Assembly: GCF_900141985.1 (NCBI RefSeq)
Contig: NZ_FQZK01000001.1
Span: 434,001 to 498,000 of the forward strand
Reading direction: 5' to 3'
Source: Nocardiopsis flavescens
GTDB lineage: Bacteria; Actinomycetota; Actinomycetes; Streptosporangiales; Streptosporangiaceae
DNA length: 64,000 nt
In this document: positions 26,081 to 34,635 of the stretch, piece after piece
How the letters are laid out: every line of letters begins with the position of its first letter
How positions within the stretch are numbered: position 1 is the first letter of the stretch
The notes under the pieces: generated by a model
What the model was told of the DNA's origin: nothing
What the model saw: the letters and a program-made list of their open reading frames with translations, nothing else
Databases searched by the model: none
Translations under genes and position numbers: made by a program

Positions 26081-26863
26081 TCAGGGCGTGAAGACCGTGC
26101 CCGGGACGGCGACGGCGACCGGGCCGCCGAAGGACTCCCCGGCGTGCTCGCGGCCCCGGTCCCGGTCGGCCGGGTCGGCGAAGTGGGTCAGGACCAGGCG
26201 CCGGGCCCGCGCCCGGGCCGCGAGGGCCCCGGCCATGCGCGCGGTCAGGTGGCCGTGCCCGTGCAGGGCCTGCTCGTCGGCCTCCAGGTAGGTGGCCTCG
26301 CACACGAACAGGTCCGCCTCGCGGGCCGCCTCCGCCACCGGTTCGCAGTCGCCGGTGTCGGAGGAGAACGCCACCGTCCGGCCGTCCGGGCCCTCGAACC
26401 GCAGCGCCGCCGAGGGCACGCTGTGGTGGGCCGCGAAGGACCGGAACGCCGCACCGTCCACCTCGTGGACGGTCCACCCGTCCCTGGGCATCTCCACCAC
26501 CTCGAACGACTGGGCGATGGGCCGGTTCATGGCGGCCAGGGTGGGGATGCCGAAGACCGCGTCAAAGGCGGCCAGCCGGTCGGTCTCGCCCGCGGGCACG
26601 AAGAGCGGGACGCGCGGCAGCACCTCGGGGAAGGTCCACCGGTACGCCCACGCCATCAGGTCCAGGCTGTGGTCGGCGTGCAGGTGGGTCACCACGATCC
26701 CGCGCAGCCGGTCCAGCCCGTACCGGGAGCAGTAGGCCAGCAGCGACCCGGGGCCGGCGTCGACCAGGACCACCCCCGTCCGGGTGTGCAGGAGGTAGCA
26801 CGAGGCGGGCCCCTCCCGGGTGGGCGCGGTCGCGTTGGATCCGAGGATCTCCAGTTCCAGCAT
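26081..26863 (-). CDS. Metallo-beta-lactamase-fold hydrolase (RNase Z / PhnP-like branch)
   Basis: This 260-aa protein has the metal motif THLHADHSLD (His60, His62, Asp64, His65), then HHS, SSDTGD and LTHFAD, giving a two-metal phosphodiesterase-type site. Its N-terminus (LELEILGSNATAPT) resembles RNase Z/PhnP-like cyclic phosphodiesterases more than beta-lactamases. Natural substrate unknown; a small phosphodiester is plausible. ATG at 26863. It lies 136 bp downstream of, and in the same direction as, an importer operon, so it may act on the imported compound. Confidence 0.82.
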   Translation of the reverse strand: MLELEILGSNATAPTREGPASCYLLHTRTGVVLVDAGPGSLLAYCSRYGLDRLRGIVVTHLHADHSLDLMAWAYRWTFPEVLPRVPLFVPAGETDRLAAFDAVFGIPTLAAMNRPIAQSFEVVEMPRDGWTVHEVDGAAFRSFAAHHSVPSAALRFEGPDGRTVAFSSDTGDCEPVAEAAREADLFVCEATYLEADEQALHGHGHLTARMAGALAARARARRLVLTHFADPADRDRGREHAGESFGGPVAVAVPGTVFTP

Positions 26864-26999
26864 GTGTGCTCCTGACTCGTTCGCACGTGGTGGCGACCGG
26901 CCGTGTCGGACGGCCGGCGCGGGGGTGGAAGGGGTTCGGCGGGGGCCGCTCCCCCGCCGGAGGGCGGCGGCGCCCGCCCCGGGGCGCGGCCCGGTCCGT

Positions 27000-28091
27000 T
27001 CAGGCCCCCGGGGTGAGCAGCACGGCCCGGCCCGGGGCCACCGCCAGGGACACCGACCCGCCCACGCGCGCGTCCGGGGGCACCCGCACCCCCAGGACCT
27101 GCTCCCCCGCCCGGACGGTCAGCCGGACCCCGTCCCCGGTGAACTCCGAGTGGGTCACCCGCGCCTCCAGCACCGCCCGCGCGGGATCGTCGGTGACGGT
27201 GAGGCTGTCGTGGCGCAGCAGCAGGCGGGTGCTCCCGTGCGCGGTGGGGCGCACGGCCAGGTCCCGGACCGGGACCCGCCAGCGCCCGTCCAGGGCCAGC
27301 GCGTGCCCGTCGTCGACGACGGCGTCCAGCAGCACCGCACCGGCCAGGAAGTCCGCGACGAAGGCGTCGGCCGGGTCGTCCCACAGCCTGCGGGGCGTGT
27401 CGAACTGGACCAGGCGGCCCTCGCGCAGCAGCGCGATCCGCGACCCCAGGGACAGCGCCTCCTGCTGGTCGTGGGTGACGATGAGGGTGGCGCAGTCGGT
27501 CTCGGCGAGCATGGCGGCCAGCTCCCGGCGCAGCCCGCCGCGCAGCTGGGGGTCCAGCGCGGCCAGCGGCTCGTCCAGCAGCAGGGCGTCGGGCCGGATC
27601 GCCAGCGCGCGGGCCAGGGCCACCCGCTGGCGCTGGCCGCCGGAGAGCTGGTCGGGCCGGCGCTGGGCCAGGTCGGTGAGCCGGGTGACCTCCAGCATCT
27701 CCCGGACCCGCTCCCGGCGCCGGGCCGCCGCCGTGCCCCGGGCGCGCAGCCCGTAGGCGATGTTGGCGGCCACGCTCATGTGCGGGAACACCGCGTAGTT
27801 CTGCGGGACCAGCCCGATGTTGCGCCGGGACGGGTTCCACCCGGTGACGTCGCGCCCGGCCAGGGACACCGCTCCCCCGCTGACCGGGACCAGCCCGGCG
27901 ACGGCGCGCAGCGTGGTGCTCTTGCCGCAGCCCGAGGGCCCGATCACGGCGACGGTTTCGGCGGGGGCCACGTCCAGGGACACCCCCCGCACGGCGGCGG
28001 TGGAGCCGTAGTGGACGGTCAGGCCGTCCACGGCCAGCCCCTCCGCTCGTGCGGGGGCGGACCGCCGGTCGGCGGCGGCGCGGATGCTCAC
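27000..28091 (-). CDS. ABC transporter ATP-binding protein (Fe3+/AEP/putrescine type)
   Basis: A 363-aa ATPase with Walker A GPSGCGKST, Q-loop VPQNYAVFP, signature LSGGQRQRV, Walker B ALLLDEP and a C-terminal TOBE-like domain (about 280-363). This belongs to the importer ATPases of the iron/2-aminoethylphosphonate/polyamine class. GTG at 28091 overlaps the stop of the upstream permease gene. It is the last gene of a four-gene import operon on the minus strand (binding protein, permease, permease, ATPase). Confidence 0.93.
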   Translation of the reverse strand: MSIRAAADRRSAPARAEGLAVDGLTVHYGSTAAVRGVSLDVAPAETVAVIGPSGCGKSTTLRAVAGLVPVSGGAVSLAGRDVTGWNPSRRNIGLVPQNYAVFPHMSVAANIAYGLRARGTAAARRRERVREMLEVTRLTDLAQRRPDQLSGGQRQRVALARALAIRPDALLLDEPLAALDPQLRGGLRRELAAMLAETDCATLIVTHDQQEALSLGSRIALLREGRLVQFDTPRRLWDDPADAFVADFLAGAVLLDAVVDDGHALALDGRWRVPVRDLAVRPTAHGSTRLLLRHDSLTVTDDPARAVLEARVTHSEFTGDGVRLTVRAGEQVLGVRVPPDARVGGSVSLAVAPGRAVLLTPGA

Positions 28092-28849
28092 GGGTTCCTC
28101 CTCGGGGCCCGGCGCCGGGCCCAGGCGATGGCGGTCAGCACCGGCGCGACGAAGGCGATGAAGATCGCCGACTGCGCCGAGGCGAGTTCGAGGCGCTGGG
28201 TGGAGTAGGAGTCGAACAGCGCGAACGGTGCGGTGGGGGTGGCGGGCGGGTTGATGAAGAAGCTGATGTTGAACTCGCCGAAGGAGAGGGCGAAGACCAT
28301 GGTGACCGCCTGGGCGAGGGCGACCGCGCAGGACGGGACCGTGAGGGTGCCCAGCACCCGGGCGGGGCCCGCGCCGAGGCTGCGCGCGACGCTCTCGTTG
28401 GTGCGCAGCTCGTCGTCGGCCAGGGCCGGGACCAGGGCCGCCAGGGTGAACGGCAGGGTGAACACGAGGTGGCCCAGGACCAGCAGCAGGCCGCTGGGGC
28501 GCAGCATCGGGTAGGCGCCCACCAGCGCCACGCTCAGCGCGATGCCGGGCACGGCCAGGGGCACGTTCACCAGGTGGCCGGTCAGGCGGGTCAGCGGCGA
28601 GGGGTGGCGGGCCACCCACCAGGCCAGCGGGCCGCCCACCAGGAGGTTGAGCACGACCACCAGCACGGCCACGGCCAGGCTGCGGCCGATCACCGGGGCC
28701 AGCGGCGGCCAGGCGTAGGCGAACCAGTCCAGGGTCGGCCCGCCGCCCCAGGGGCCCTGCGAGAAGTCGGCGCTGGTGGCGGCCACCAGGGTCGCCAGGA
28801 TCGGGACGGCCACGAAAACGCAGGTCAGATAGGTGACGACGCGGGTCAT
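28088..28849 (-). CDS. ABC transporter permease, second subunit
   Basis: This 253-aa integral membrane protein has about six hydrophobic helices. A degenerate EAA-type loop is present (SVARSLGAGPARVLGTLTVP, near residues 155-175), followed by FGEFNISFFI, typical of COG1177/COG1178-type permeases. ATG at 28849 overlaps the upstream permease stop; its stop overlaps the ATPase GTG. Confidence 0.92.
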   Translation of the reverse strand: MTRVVTYLTCVFVAVPILATLVAATSADFSQGPWGGGPTLDWFAYAWPPLAPVIGRSLAVAVLVVVLNLLVGGPLAWWVARHPSPLTRLTGHLVNVPLAVPGIALSVALVGAYPMLRPSGLLLVLGHLVFTLPFTLAALVPALADDELRTNESVARSLGAGPARVLGTLTVPSCAVALAQAVTMVFALSFGEFNISFFINPPATPTAPFALFDSYSTQRLELASAQSAIFIAFVAPVLTAIAWARRRAPRRNP

Positions 28850-29706
28850 GCGGCCACCGCCCGTCGGACGAGGCGGGCCAGGGCCCGGCCCAGGACCAGC
28901 GCCAGCACCGCCATCGCCGCCAGGACCACGGCGAGGGTGGAGGAGGCGGCCACCCGGTAGCCGGTGGTCAGCTCGTTGGCGACGTTGAGCGGCAGCAGCC
29001 GCACCCCCTCGGACAGGGTCGCCACCGTGCCGTACCCGCCCAGGGCGACCGCCAGCGCGGTCCCGCCGGTCTCGATGGCGGCGGGCAGCAGCAGGGGCAG
29101 GGTGACGGTGCGGAACACGCGCGCCCGGGAGGCGCCCAGGGTGCGGGCGCTCTCGGCCAGGGCGGGGTCCAGGGTCGCGGCGGCGCCGCGCAGCGGGCCG
29201 AGCACGCGGGGCAGGCAGAAGTAGACGTAGGCGACGAGCAGTCCGGTGAAGGTGTAGGCCAGCCCCGAGAAGCCGTCCCAGGCCAGGCCCAGCAGCCCGG
29301 TGCGGCCGGTCAGGATGATCGCGAAGAAGCCGATGATGATGCCGGGCAGCGCGATGGGCAGGGTGAGCAGGGCGTCGGCGGCGGCTCCGCCCCGGCCGGC
29401 GCGGTCGTCCCGGGCCTGGCGCAGCACCACGGGCACGGCGACCAGGAGCGTGAACAGGACCGCTCCCCCGGCGATGAGCACGGAGTTGAGCAGCGCGTCG
29501 CGGACGGCCGCCGAGCCCAGGGCCCGGGAGTAGTGCTCCAGGGTGGGGCCGCCGTCGGCCGGGGGCCGGCCCAGGCCCAGGGAGTTGGCGGCCATCACCG
29601 CGACGGGGTAGGCGCTGAACAGGCCGACGACGGCCAGGGCCGGGAGCGCGGCGAGCCAGGCCGGCGGTGCCGCGGCGCGCCCCCGGGCGGGTGCGCGGAG
29701 GGACAC
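28846..29706 (-). CDS. ABC transporter permease, first subunit
   Basis: This 286-aa permease has six or more membrane helices and the EAA-like loop [20 protein letters not shown] (about 190-210). I chose GTG at 29706, where the frame leaves the binding-protein gene: the upstream TAG shares its last base with this GTG. Longer versions of the frame would overlap the binding-protein gene in the wrong frame. It pairs with the downstream permease. Confidence 0.9.
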   Translation of the reverse strand: MSLRAPARGRAAAPPAWLAALPALAVVGLFSAYPVAVMAANSLGLGRPPADGGPTLEHYSRALGSAAVRDALLNSVLIAGGAVLFTLLVAVPVVLRQARDDRAGRGGAAADALLTLPIALPGIIIGFFAIILTGRTGLLGLAWDGFSGLAYTFTGLLVAYVYFCLPRVLGPLRGAAATLDPALAESARTLGASRARVFRTVTLPLLLPAAIETGGTALAVALGGYGTVATLSEGVRLLPLNVANELTTGYRVAASSTLAVVLAAMAVLALVLGRALARLVRRAVAA

Positions 29707-30749
29707 TAGAATCCGACCTCGTCCTGGTAGAGCCCGATGAACTCCTGCTGGCGCTGCCCCTGCTCGGCGTAGTCGACGGTGCGGGCGCGCTCGTAGTCCT
29801 GGGGCGGCAGCACCTTGTCGGCGACCTCGTCGGGCATCTCCCCCACGACCGGGCGCATGTACCCGGCGGCGAACAGGCCCTGGCCCTCCTCGGAGAAGTA
29901 GAAGTCGAGGAGCCTCCTGCCGTTGTCCGCGTTGGGCGCGCCCTCGACCAGGCCGACGATGTACGGGATCTGGAGGGAGCCCTCCCGGGGGATGACCACG
30001 GAGACGTCGGCGCCCTCGTCGCGGAGCCTGTAGCCGTTGAAGTCGGTGTCGATGAGGATGGGGATCTCGCCCTGGGCGACCTTGGCGGTCGCGGTCTGGG
30101 CGGCGGTGGAGGCGCCGTTGTCCTTGAGGTCGCCCAGGTAGTCCAGGCCCGGGCCCCAGTCGTCGAGGTCGCCGCCCAGGGCGAGGTTGACGGCGGTGGC
30201 GGCGGAGTAGCCCACCGCGGCCTGGGTGGGGTCGAGGTAGCCGACCTTGCCCTCGTAGGCGGGGTCGAGCAGGTCCGCCCAGCCCTGGGGCACGGGGGCG
30301 CCGTCGAGGTGGTCCTCGTTGACGATGAAGGCGATGGTGCCGGTGTGCACGGCGGTCCAGGCGCCGTCGGGGTCGCGCAGGTCGTCGGGGACCTGCTCGG
30401 CGCCCTCGGGCACGTAGTCCTGGAGGACGCCGGCGTCCGTCAGCTGCCCGGCGAAGGCGATGCCGGTGTAGGCGACGTCGGCGACGGGTGCGCCCTTCTC
30501 GGCCTGGAGGGCGGCCAGGGCCTGGCCGGAGTTCTTGGGGTCGTTGGGGGCCTCGATACCGGTCCGCTCGGTGAAGGCGTCCAGCACCGCGCCGTAGTTG
30601 CCCCACTCGGTGGGCGAGTTGTAGGTGATGACGATGCCGTTCTCGCCCGCGGCCGCTCCCGCCGGGGGCTCCACGTTGCCGCAGGCGGCCAGGGTCAGGG
30701 CGGCGAGGGCGGCGGCGGTGCCGGCGGTCGCCGCGCGTCGGTGGGACAT
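29706..30749 (-). CDS. ABC transporter substrate-binding lipoprotein (AfuA/PhnS-like)
   Basis: A 347-aa binding protein with a lipoprotein signal ending LTLAAC (lipid Cys23). The mature part resembles the COG1840 group that binds Fe3+, 2-aminoethylphosphonate or other phosphorylated compounds ([10 protein letters not shown], then [12 protein letters not shown]). The ligand cannot be fixed. ATG at 30749 has GGAG at good distance. It heads the importer operon and is divergent from a LacI regulator, with an operator-like palindrome between them. Confidence 0.88.
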   Translation of the reverse strand: MSHRRAATAGTAAALAALTLAACGNVEPPAGAAAGENGIVITYNSPTEWGNYGAVLDAFTERTGIEAPNDPKNSGQALAALQAEKGAPVADVAYTGIAFAGQLTDAGVLQDYVPEGAEQVPDDLRDPDGAWTAVHTGTIAFIVNEDHLDGAPVPQGWADLLDPAYEGKVGYLDPTQAAVGYSAATAVNLALGGDLDDWGPGLDYLGDLKDNGASTAAQTATAKVAQGEIPILIDTDFNGYRLRDEGADVSVVIPREGSLQIPYIVGLVEGAPNADNGRRLLDFYFSEEGQGLFAAGYMRPVVGEMPDEVADKVLPPQDYERARTVDYAEQGQRQQEFIGLYQDEVGF

Positions 30750-30810
30750 GGGGGCTCCGATGCTGGTGGGGCGGCCCGCGCGGGGCCGGGGAAGGAACGG
30801 GAGGACGTTG

Positions 30811-30828
30811 TGATTAAACGATTTATCA
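30811..30828. promoter_or_regulatory. LacI-type operator between importer and regulator
   Basis: TGATTAAACGATTTATCA is an AT-rich imperfect palindrome centred on CG (7 of 9 base pairs match), the usual design of LacI-family operators. It stands out from the very GC-rich surroundings. It lies 61 bp upstream of the binding-protein start and 144 bp upstream of the LacI gene, so it could control both. Confidence 0.65.
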
Positions 30829-30972
30829 TGGGGGTGACCTGCACTGTCTCCATGTGTGTCCAACGGGCCAACTCCGCTGGAACCCTCGAAGAATCCGCCC
30901 CCGCGGACCCCCGCGGCCCCCGGACGGTGCCACTCTCGGTGCCAGGCACCGACGACGCGAAGGACAGAGACC

Positions 30973-32010
30973 ATGCCCCCACCCCCCAGACGCGCCACCC
31001 TGCGCGACGTCGCGGCCCGGGCCGGGGTCTCGGCCGCCCAGGCCAGCCTGGCCCTGAACGGCCGCGGCCGGGTCGCCCCGGCCACGGCCGAGCGCATCCG
31101 CCGGGCGGCGGCCGAGCTGGACTACCAGGCCGACAGCCGCGCCCGGCAGCTGCGCACCGGCCAGCGGTCCGCCTACGGGGTGGTCATCCGCAACATGCGC
31201 AACCCGTTCTTCCTGGACGTGCTGAGCGGCATGGAGGTGCGGGCCCACCGCGAGGGCGCCCTGCTGCTCATCCTCAGCTCGGACTACGACGCCGACCGCG
31301 AGGCCGCGGCCCTGCGCCGCTTGGGCGCCGAGGGGGTCGGCGGCGTCGCCATCGCCCCCATCGGACGGGCCGGACGGCTCACCGAGTGGATACCGCGCCA
31401 CCCCGGCATCCCCGTGGTGGCGTTCAACTGCACCCCGGACCCCGCCCTGACCGGCGCCGGGGGGACCGTGACCACCGTGGGCCCCGACGACGGGGCCGCC
31501 GTCTCCCTGGCGCTGGGACACCTGCGCGAGCGCGGGCACCGGGCGGCGACCCTGGTCACCGCGCCGCTGGAGCTGGCCGCGGACTGGGGCCGGGAGGAGG
31601 AGTTCCACCGCCGCTGCGCCGAGTGGGGCCTGCGGGGCACCGTCGTGCGCTGCCCGCTGGACCACGCGAGCGTGGCGCGGATGGCGGCGGAGCGGATCGG
31701 CCGCGCGCGCGGGGGCGGCGGGCACGAGGCGCTGGTGGTCAACTCCGACCACCTGGGCACCGCGGTCTACGACGCGGCCCGCTCCCTGGGCCTGCGGGTG
31801 GGGCGCGACGCCAGCGTCGTGGGCCACGACGACCTGCCCACCTCCGCGCTGCTGGACCCGGGCCTGACCACCGTCGCGCTGGACCGCGCGCTGCTGGGCG
31901 ACCACGTGATGCGGCTGCTGCTGAGCCCCGGGGAGGGCACCGGGGCGGACGGCGTCCGGCTCCCGGTCCACCTGGTGGAACGGGACTCGGTCGCCGTCCT
32001 GGACACCTGA
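30973..32010 (+). CDS. LacI-family transcription regulator
   Basis: This 345-aa regulator has an N-terminal HTH ([20 protein letters not shown], about residues 7-26), the hinge, and a ligand-binding domain ending in [21 protein letters not shown]. It is divergent from the import operon and probably senses the imported solute. ATG at 30973 is preceded by AGGACAGAGA. It is less like the sugar-type BxlR regulator at 18980 than a typical paralogue would be. Confidence 0.9.
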   Translation: MPPPPRRATLRDVAARAGVSAAQASLALNGRGRVAPATAERIRRAAAELDYQADSRARQLRTGQRSAYGVVIRNMRNPFFLDVLSGMEVRAHREGALLLILSSDYDADREAAALRRLGAEGVGGVAIAPIGRAGRLTEWIPRHPGIPVVAFNCTPDPALTGAGGTVTTVGPDDGAAVSLALGHLRERGHRAATLVTAPLELAADWGREEEFHRRCAEWGLRGTVVRCPLDHASVARMAAERIGRARGGGGHEALVVNSDHLGTAVYDAARSLGLRVGRDASVVGHDDLPTSALLDPGLTTVALDRALLGDHVMRLLLSPGEGTGADGVRLPVHLVERDSVAVLDT

Positions 32011-32441
32011 CCGGACCCGGGGCCCGCACGCCGCGGGGCGGGGGTCGCACGCCACGGACCGGACGGACCGGGTCCCGGGAAGCGAAGGGCGGGGCGAGCG
32101 GGACTCTGCGGGGCCGGGGCGGTCGGGTACCCGACCGGGCCCGGGGCCCGCGCACCGAGGGGCGGGGGCGGGGACGGGTCACGCGGACCGTCGCCGGCGG
32201 GCACCGCCCGGACGGCCGCACCGGGGCGCGGTCCCGTCCGCCACCCGGCGGGAACCGCCCGCCGTCCCCGCGTCCCCCGGCGCGGGGCCCGGTCGGCATG
32301 AGAACATCCACCGGACACGCCCCGGCGCGGGGCCCGGCGGTCCGGCACGGCCGCGGGGCGGCCGTTGCGGCGCCCGGTCCGGCACGCCGGACCCCGGCGT
32401 CCCGCCTCCCGGGGCGAGCCGCCGACGATGGAGGAGCACCG
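32011..32441. other. Intergenic region with an 18-bp perfect palindrome
   Basis: These 431 bp lie between the LacI gene and the second half of the RibA-type gene set. They hold CGGTCGGGTACCCGACCG (32120-32137), a perfect palindrome that could be an operator or hairpin, followed by GC-rich repeats (GGGCCCGGGGCCCG). No ORF with a ribosome site is convincing. A promoter for the PTPS-GT-MT operon should be here, but I cannot point to it. Confidence 0.5.
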
Positions 32442-32825
32442 GTGTTCAGTGTGACGGTCCGCGACCACATGATGGTCGCCCACAGCTTCCGCGGCGAGGT
32501 CTTCGGCCCGGCCCGGGCCCTGCACGGCGCGACGTTCGTCGTCGACGCCACCGTGCACCGCCGGGACCTGGACCCCGACGGCGTCGTGGTGGACATCGGC
32601 GAGTTCTCCCGGGTGCTGGCCCAGATCGTGGGCGAGCTGAACCACCGCAACCTGGACGAGGTGCCCGAGTTCGCCGGGGTCAACACCACCACCGAGTTCC
32701 TGGCCCGGACGGTGGCCGACCGGTTGGCGGAGCGGCTGGACGCGGCGGCCCGCGGGCTGTGCCGCATCGCCGTGACCCTGCACGAGTCGCACGTGGCCCG
32801 GGCCTCCTACGAGAGGGAGCCGTGA
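32442..32825 (+). CDS. 6-Pyruvoyl-tetrahydropterin synthase / QueD-fold protein, non-canonical
   Basis: A 127-aa T-fold protein. MVAHSF supplies the first zinc His (His14), and LHGATF stands where PTPS/QueD have HGH, so only His28 of that pair remains. The catalytic Cys normally about six residues before it is Gly. TTTEFLA replaces PTxENLA, the substrate-anchoring Glu motif. The fold assignment is good, but a normal dihydroneopterin-triphosphate reaction is unlikely. GTG at 32442 has GGAGGAG upstream and the stop overlaps the glycosyltransferase start. It may bind a pterin or pyrimidine made by the RibA paralogue. Confidence 0.82.
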   Translation: MFSVTVRDHMMVAHSFRGEVFGPARALHGATFVVDATVHRRDLDPDGVVVDIGEFSRVLAQIVGELNHRNLDEVPEFAGVNTTTEFLARTVADRLAERLDAAARGLCRIAVTLHESHVARASYEREP

Positions 32826-33853
32826 CGGTCTTCGCGGTGCCCGAGCCCGCCGCGCCCAGCGGCGGCCACACCTACGGCCGGCGCCTGGCCCGCGCGCTGG
32901 GCCTGGACCGGGTCGAGATGCCCGGGACCTGGCCGCGCCCCGCCGTCCGCGACCTGGCCGGCCTGGACCTGCTGCTGACCGCCCTGCCCGACGGGTCGGC
33001 CGTCCTGCTGGACGGGCTGGTGGCCTGCTCCGCCCCGGAGGTGGTCGTGCCCCACTCCGCCCGGCTGCGCGTCGTGGTGCTGGTCCACCTGCCCCTGGCG
33101 GACGAGACCGGCCCGGGCCCCGCCGAGGCGGCCGACCTGGAGGCGCGGGAGCGGGCGGTGCTGCGCGCCGCCGCGGCCGTGGTGGCCACCGGCGGGGCCG
33201 CCGCCCGCGACCTGGAGTCCCGCCACGGCCTGCCCCGCGTGGACACCGCCCCGCCCGGGGTGGACCCCGCGCCCGAGACCGTTCCCGGGGACGGGACCCG
33301 GCTGCTGTGCGCGGCCTCCCCCACCCCCCGCAAGGGCCACGACGTGCTGTTCGACGCCCTGGACCGGGTCCGCGACCTGCCCTGGACCTGCGCCTGCCCC
33401 GGGCTGGCCGACGACGGCGGCGACCCGTGGCAGGCCCGCGTCCGGGAGGCGGCCCGCGCCTTGGACGGCCGGGTGGCCCTGCCGGGCCCGCTCACGGGCG
33501 CCGACCTGGACGCCGCCTACGCCGCGGCCGACCTGCTGGTGCTGCCCACCCGCGCCGAGACCTACGGCATGGTCGTCACCGAGGCGCTGGCCCGCGCGGT
33601 CCCCGTGCTGGCCAGCGGGGTGGGCGGCGTACCCGAGGCGCTGGGCCGCGACCCCGGAGGGGACCGGCCGGGCCTGCTCGTCCCGCCCGACGATCCGGGC
33701 GCCCTGGCCGACGCGCTGCGCCGATGGCTCACCGACCCGCCCCTGCGGGAAGCGCTTCGGCGTTCGGCCCGCCGGCGCCGGCCGGCCTTGGCAGGATGGG
33801 AGGAGACGGCCCGTTCGGTGGGCGCCGTCCTCGACCGGGAGGAAACCCCGTGA
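32822..33853 (+). CDS. Glycosyltransferase family 4 protein
   Basis: This 343-aa GT-B enzyme has the C-terminal donor-binding region with a TPRKGHD motif (about 171-177) and the E-x7-E pair in [11 protein letters not shown], typical of GT4 retaining transferases using a nucleotide sugar. It lacks membrane segments. GTG at 32822 overlaps the PTPS-like stop, and its own stop overlaps the methyltransferase start, so the three products probably act in sequence. Acceptor and sugar are unknown. Confidence 0.88.
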   Translation: MTVFAVPEPAAPSGGHTYGRRLARALGLDRVEMPGTWPRPAVRDLAGLDLLLTALPDGSAVLLDGLVACSAPEVVVPHSARLRVVVLVHLPLADETGPGPAEAADLEARERAVLRAAAAVVATGGAAARDLESRHGLPRVDTAPPGVDPAPETVPGDGTRLLCAASPTPRKGHDVLFDALDRVRDLPWTCACPGLADDGGDPWQARVREAARALDGRVALPGPLTGADLDAAYAAADLLVLPTRAETYGMVVTEALARAVPVLASGVGGVPEALGRDPGGDRPGLLVPPDDPGALADALRRWLTDPPLREALRRSARRRRPALAGWEETARSVGAVLDREETP

Positions 33854-34635
33854 GCACCGACCACGCCCAGGAGTTCGCCCCGCGCTGGCTGGACGCCCGC
33901 GAGGGCGCCGACGCCGACGCCCGCTCGCGCGGACCGCTGGCGGCCCTGGCCCCGCACGGCTCCGTGGTCGCCGACCTGGGCTGCGGCACCGGCTCCCTGG
34001 GCCGCTGGGCCGTCCCCCGCCTGCCGGGGGTGCGCCGCTGGACGCTGTTCGACCGCGACCCGGAACTGCTGGCCCTGGCGGGCGCCCGGGTCCCGGCACC
34101 GACCGTGGAGACCCGCCTGCTGGACCTGGCCCGGCTGGGCCCCGCCGACCTGGCGGGGGCCACCCTGGTCGCGGGCTCGGCCCTGCTGGACGTCCTCACA
34201 CCGCGGGAGGTCCTGCCCGTGGCCGACGCGGTCGCGGCCGTGGGCTGCCCCGCCTGGTTCACGCTGTCGGTGGCCGGGCGGGTCGTCCTGACCCCGGAGG
34301 AGCCGCTGGACGCGGCGGTGGCCGCCGCGTTCAACGCCCACCAGCGGCGCGGGGAGCGGCTGGGCCCGGACGCGGTGGAGGCCGCGATCGACGCGTTCGC
34401 CCGCCGCGGCTACCGGGCCACGACCTTTCCCAGCCCGTGGCGGCTGGGGCCGGACCCGGCCGAGGTCACCCGGCTGTGGCTGCACGGCTGGGTGGGCGCG
34501 GCGGCCGAGCAGGACCCGGACCTGCCGCTGGAGGGCTACCTCGCCCGGCGCCTGGAGCAGTGGGGGGCGGGCCGCCTCACCGCCGTCGTCCACCACGACG
34601 ACCTGCTGCTCATGCCGCCCGGGAAGCGCCCGTGA
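33850..34635 (+). CDS. SAM-dependent class I methyltransferase
   Basis: A 261-aa methyltransferase with motif I VVADLGCGTGSLGR (about residues 40-53) and an acidic residue at the end of strand 2 (LFDRDPE) for SAM binding. The C-terminal half (about 150-261) is a cap that I do not assign. It is translationally coupled on both sides (GTG/TGA overlaps). It likely methylates the product of the preceding glycosyltransferase or its precursor. Confidence 0.87.
   Translation: MSTDHAQEFAPRWLDAREGADADARSRGPLAALAPHGSVVADLGCGTGSLGRWAVPRLPGVRRWTLFDRDPELLALAGARVPAPTVETRLLDLARLGPADLAGATLVAGSALLDVLTPREVLPVADAVAAVGCPAWFTLSVAGRVVLTPEEPLDAAVAAAFNAHQRRGERLGPDAVEAAIDAFARRGYRATTFPSPWRLGPDPAEVTRLWLHGWVGAAAEQDPDLPLEGYLARRLEQWGAGRLTAVVHHDDLLLMPPGKRP

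Noticed and set aside
28846-30606. 586-codon version of the first ABC permease
   Set aside because: The extra N-terminal part overlaps the binding-protein gene in another frame and is Arg/Gly-rich; the GTG at 29706 next to the upstream stop is the natural start.
29667-32825. Plus-strand frame of 1052 codons across the importer, LacI and PTPS genes
   Set aside because: Only its last 127 codons, from 32442, correspond to a real protein (PTPS-like). The rest is a shadow of the minus-strand binding protein and the LacI gene.
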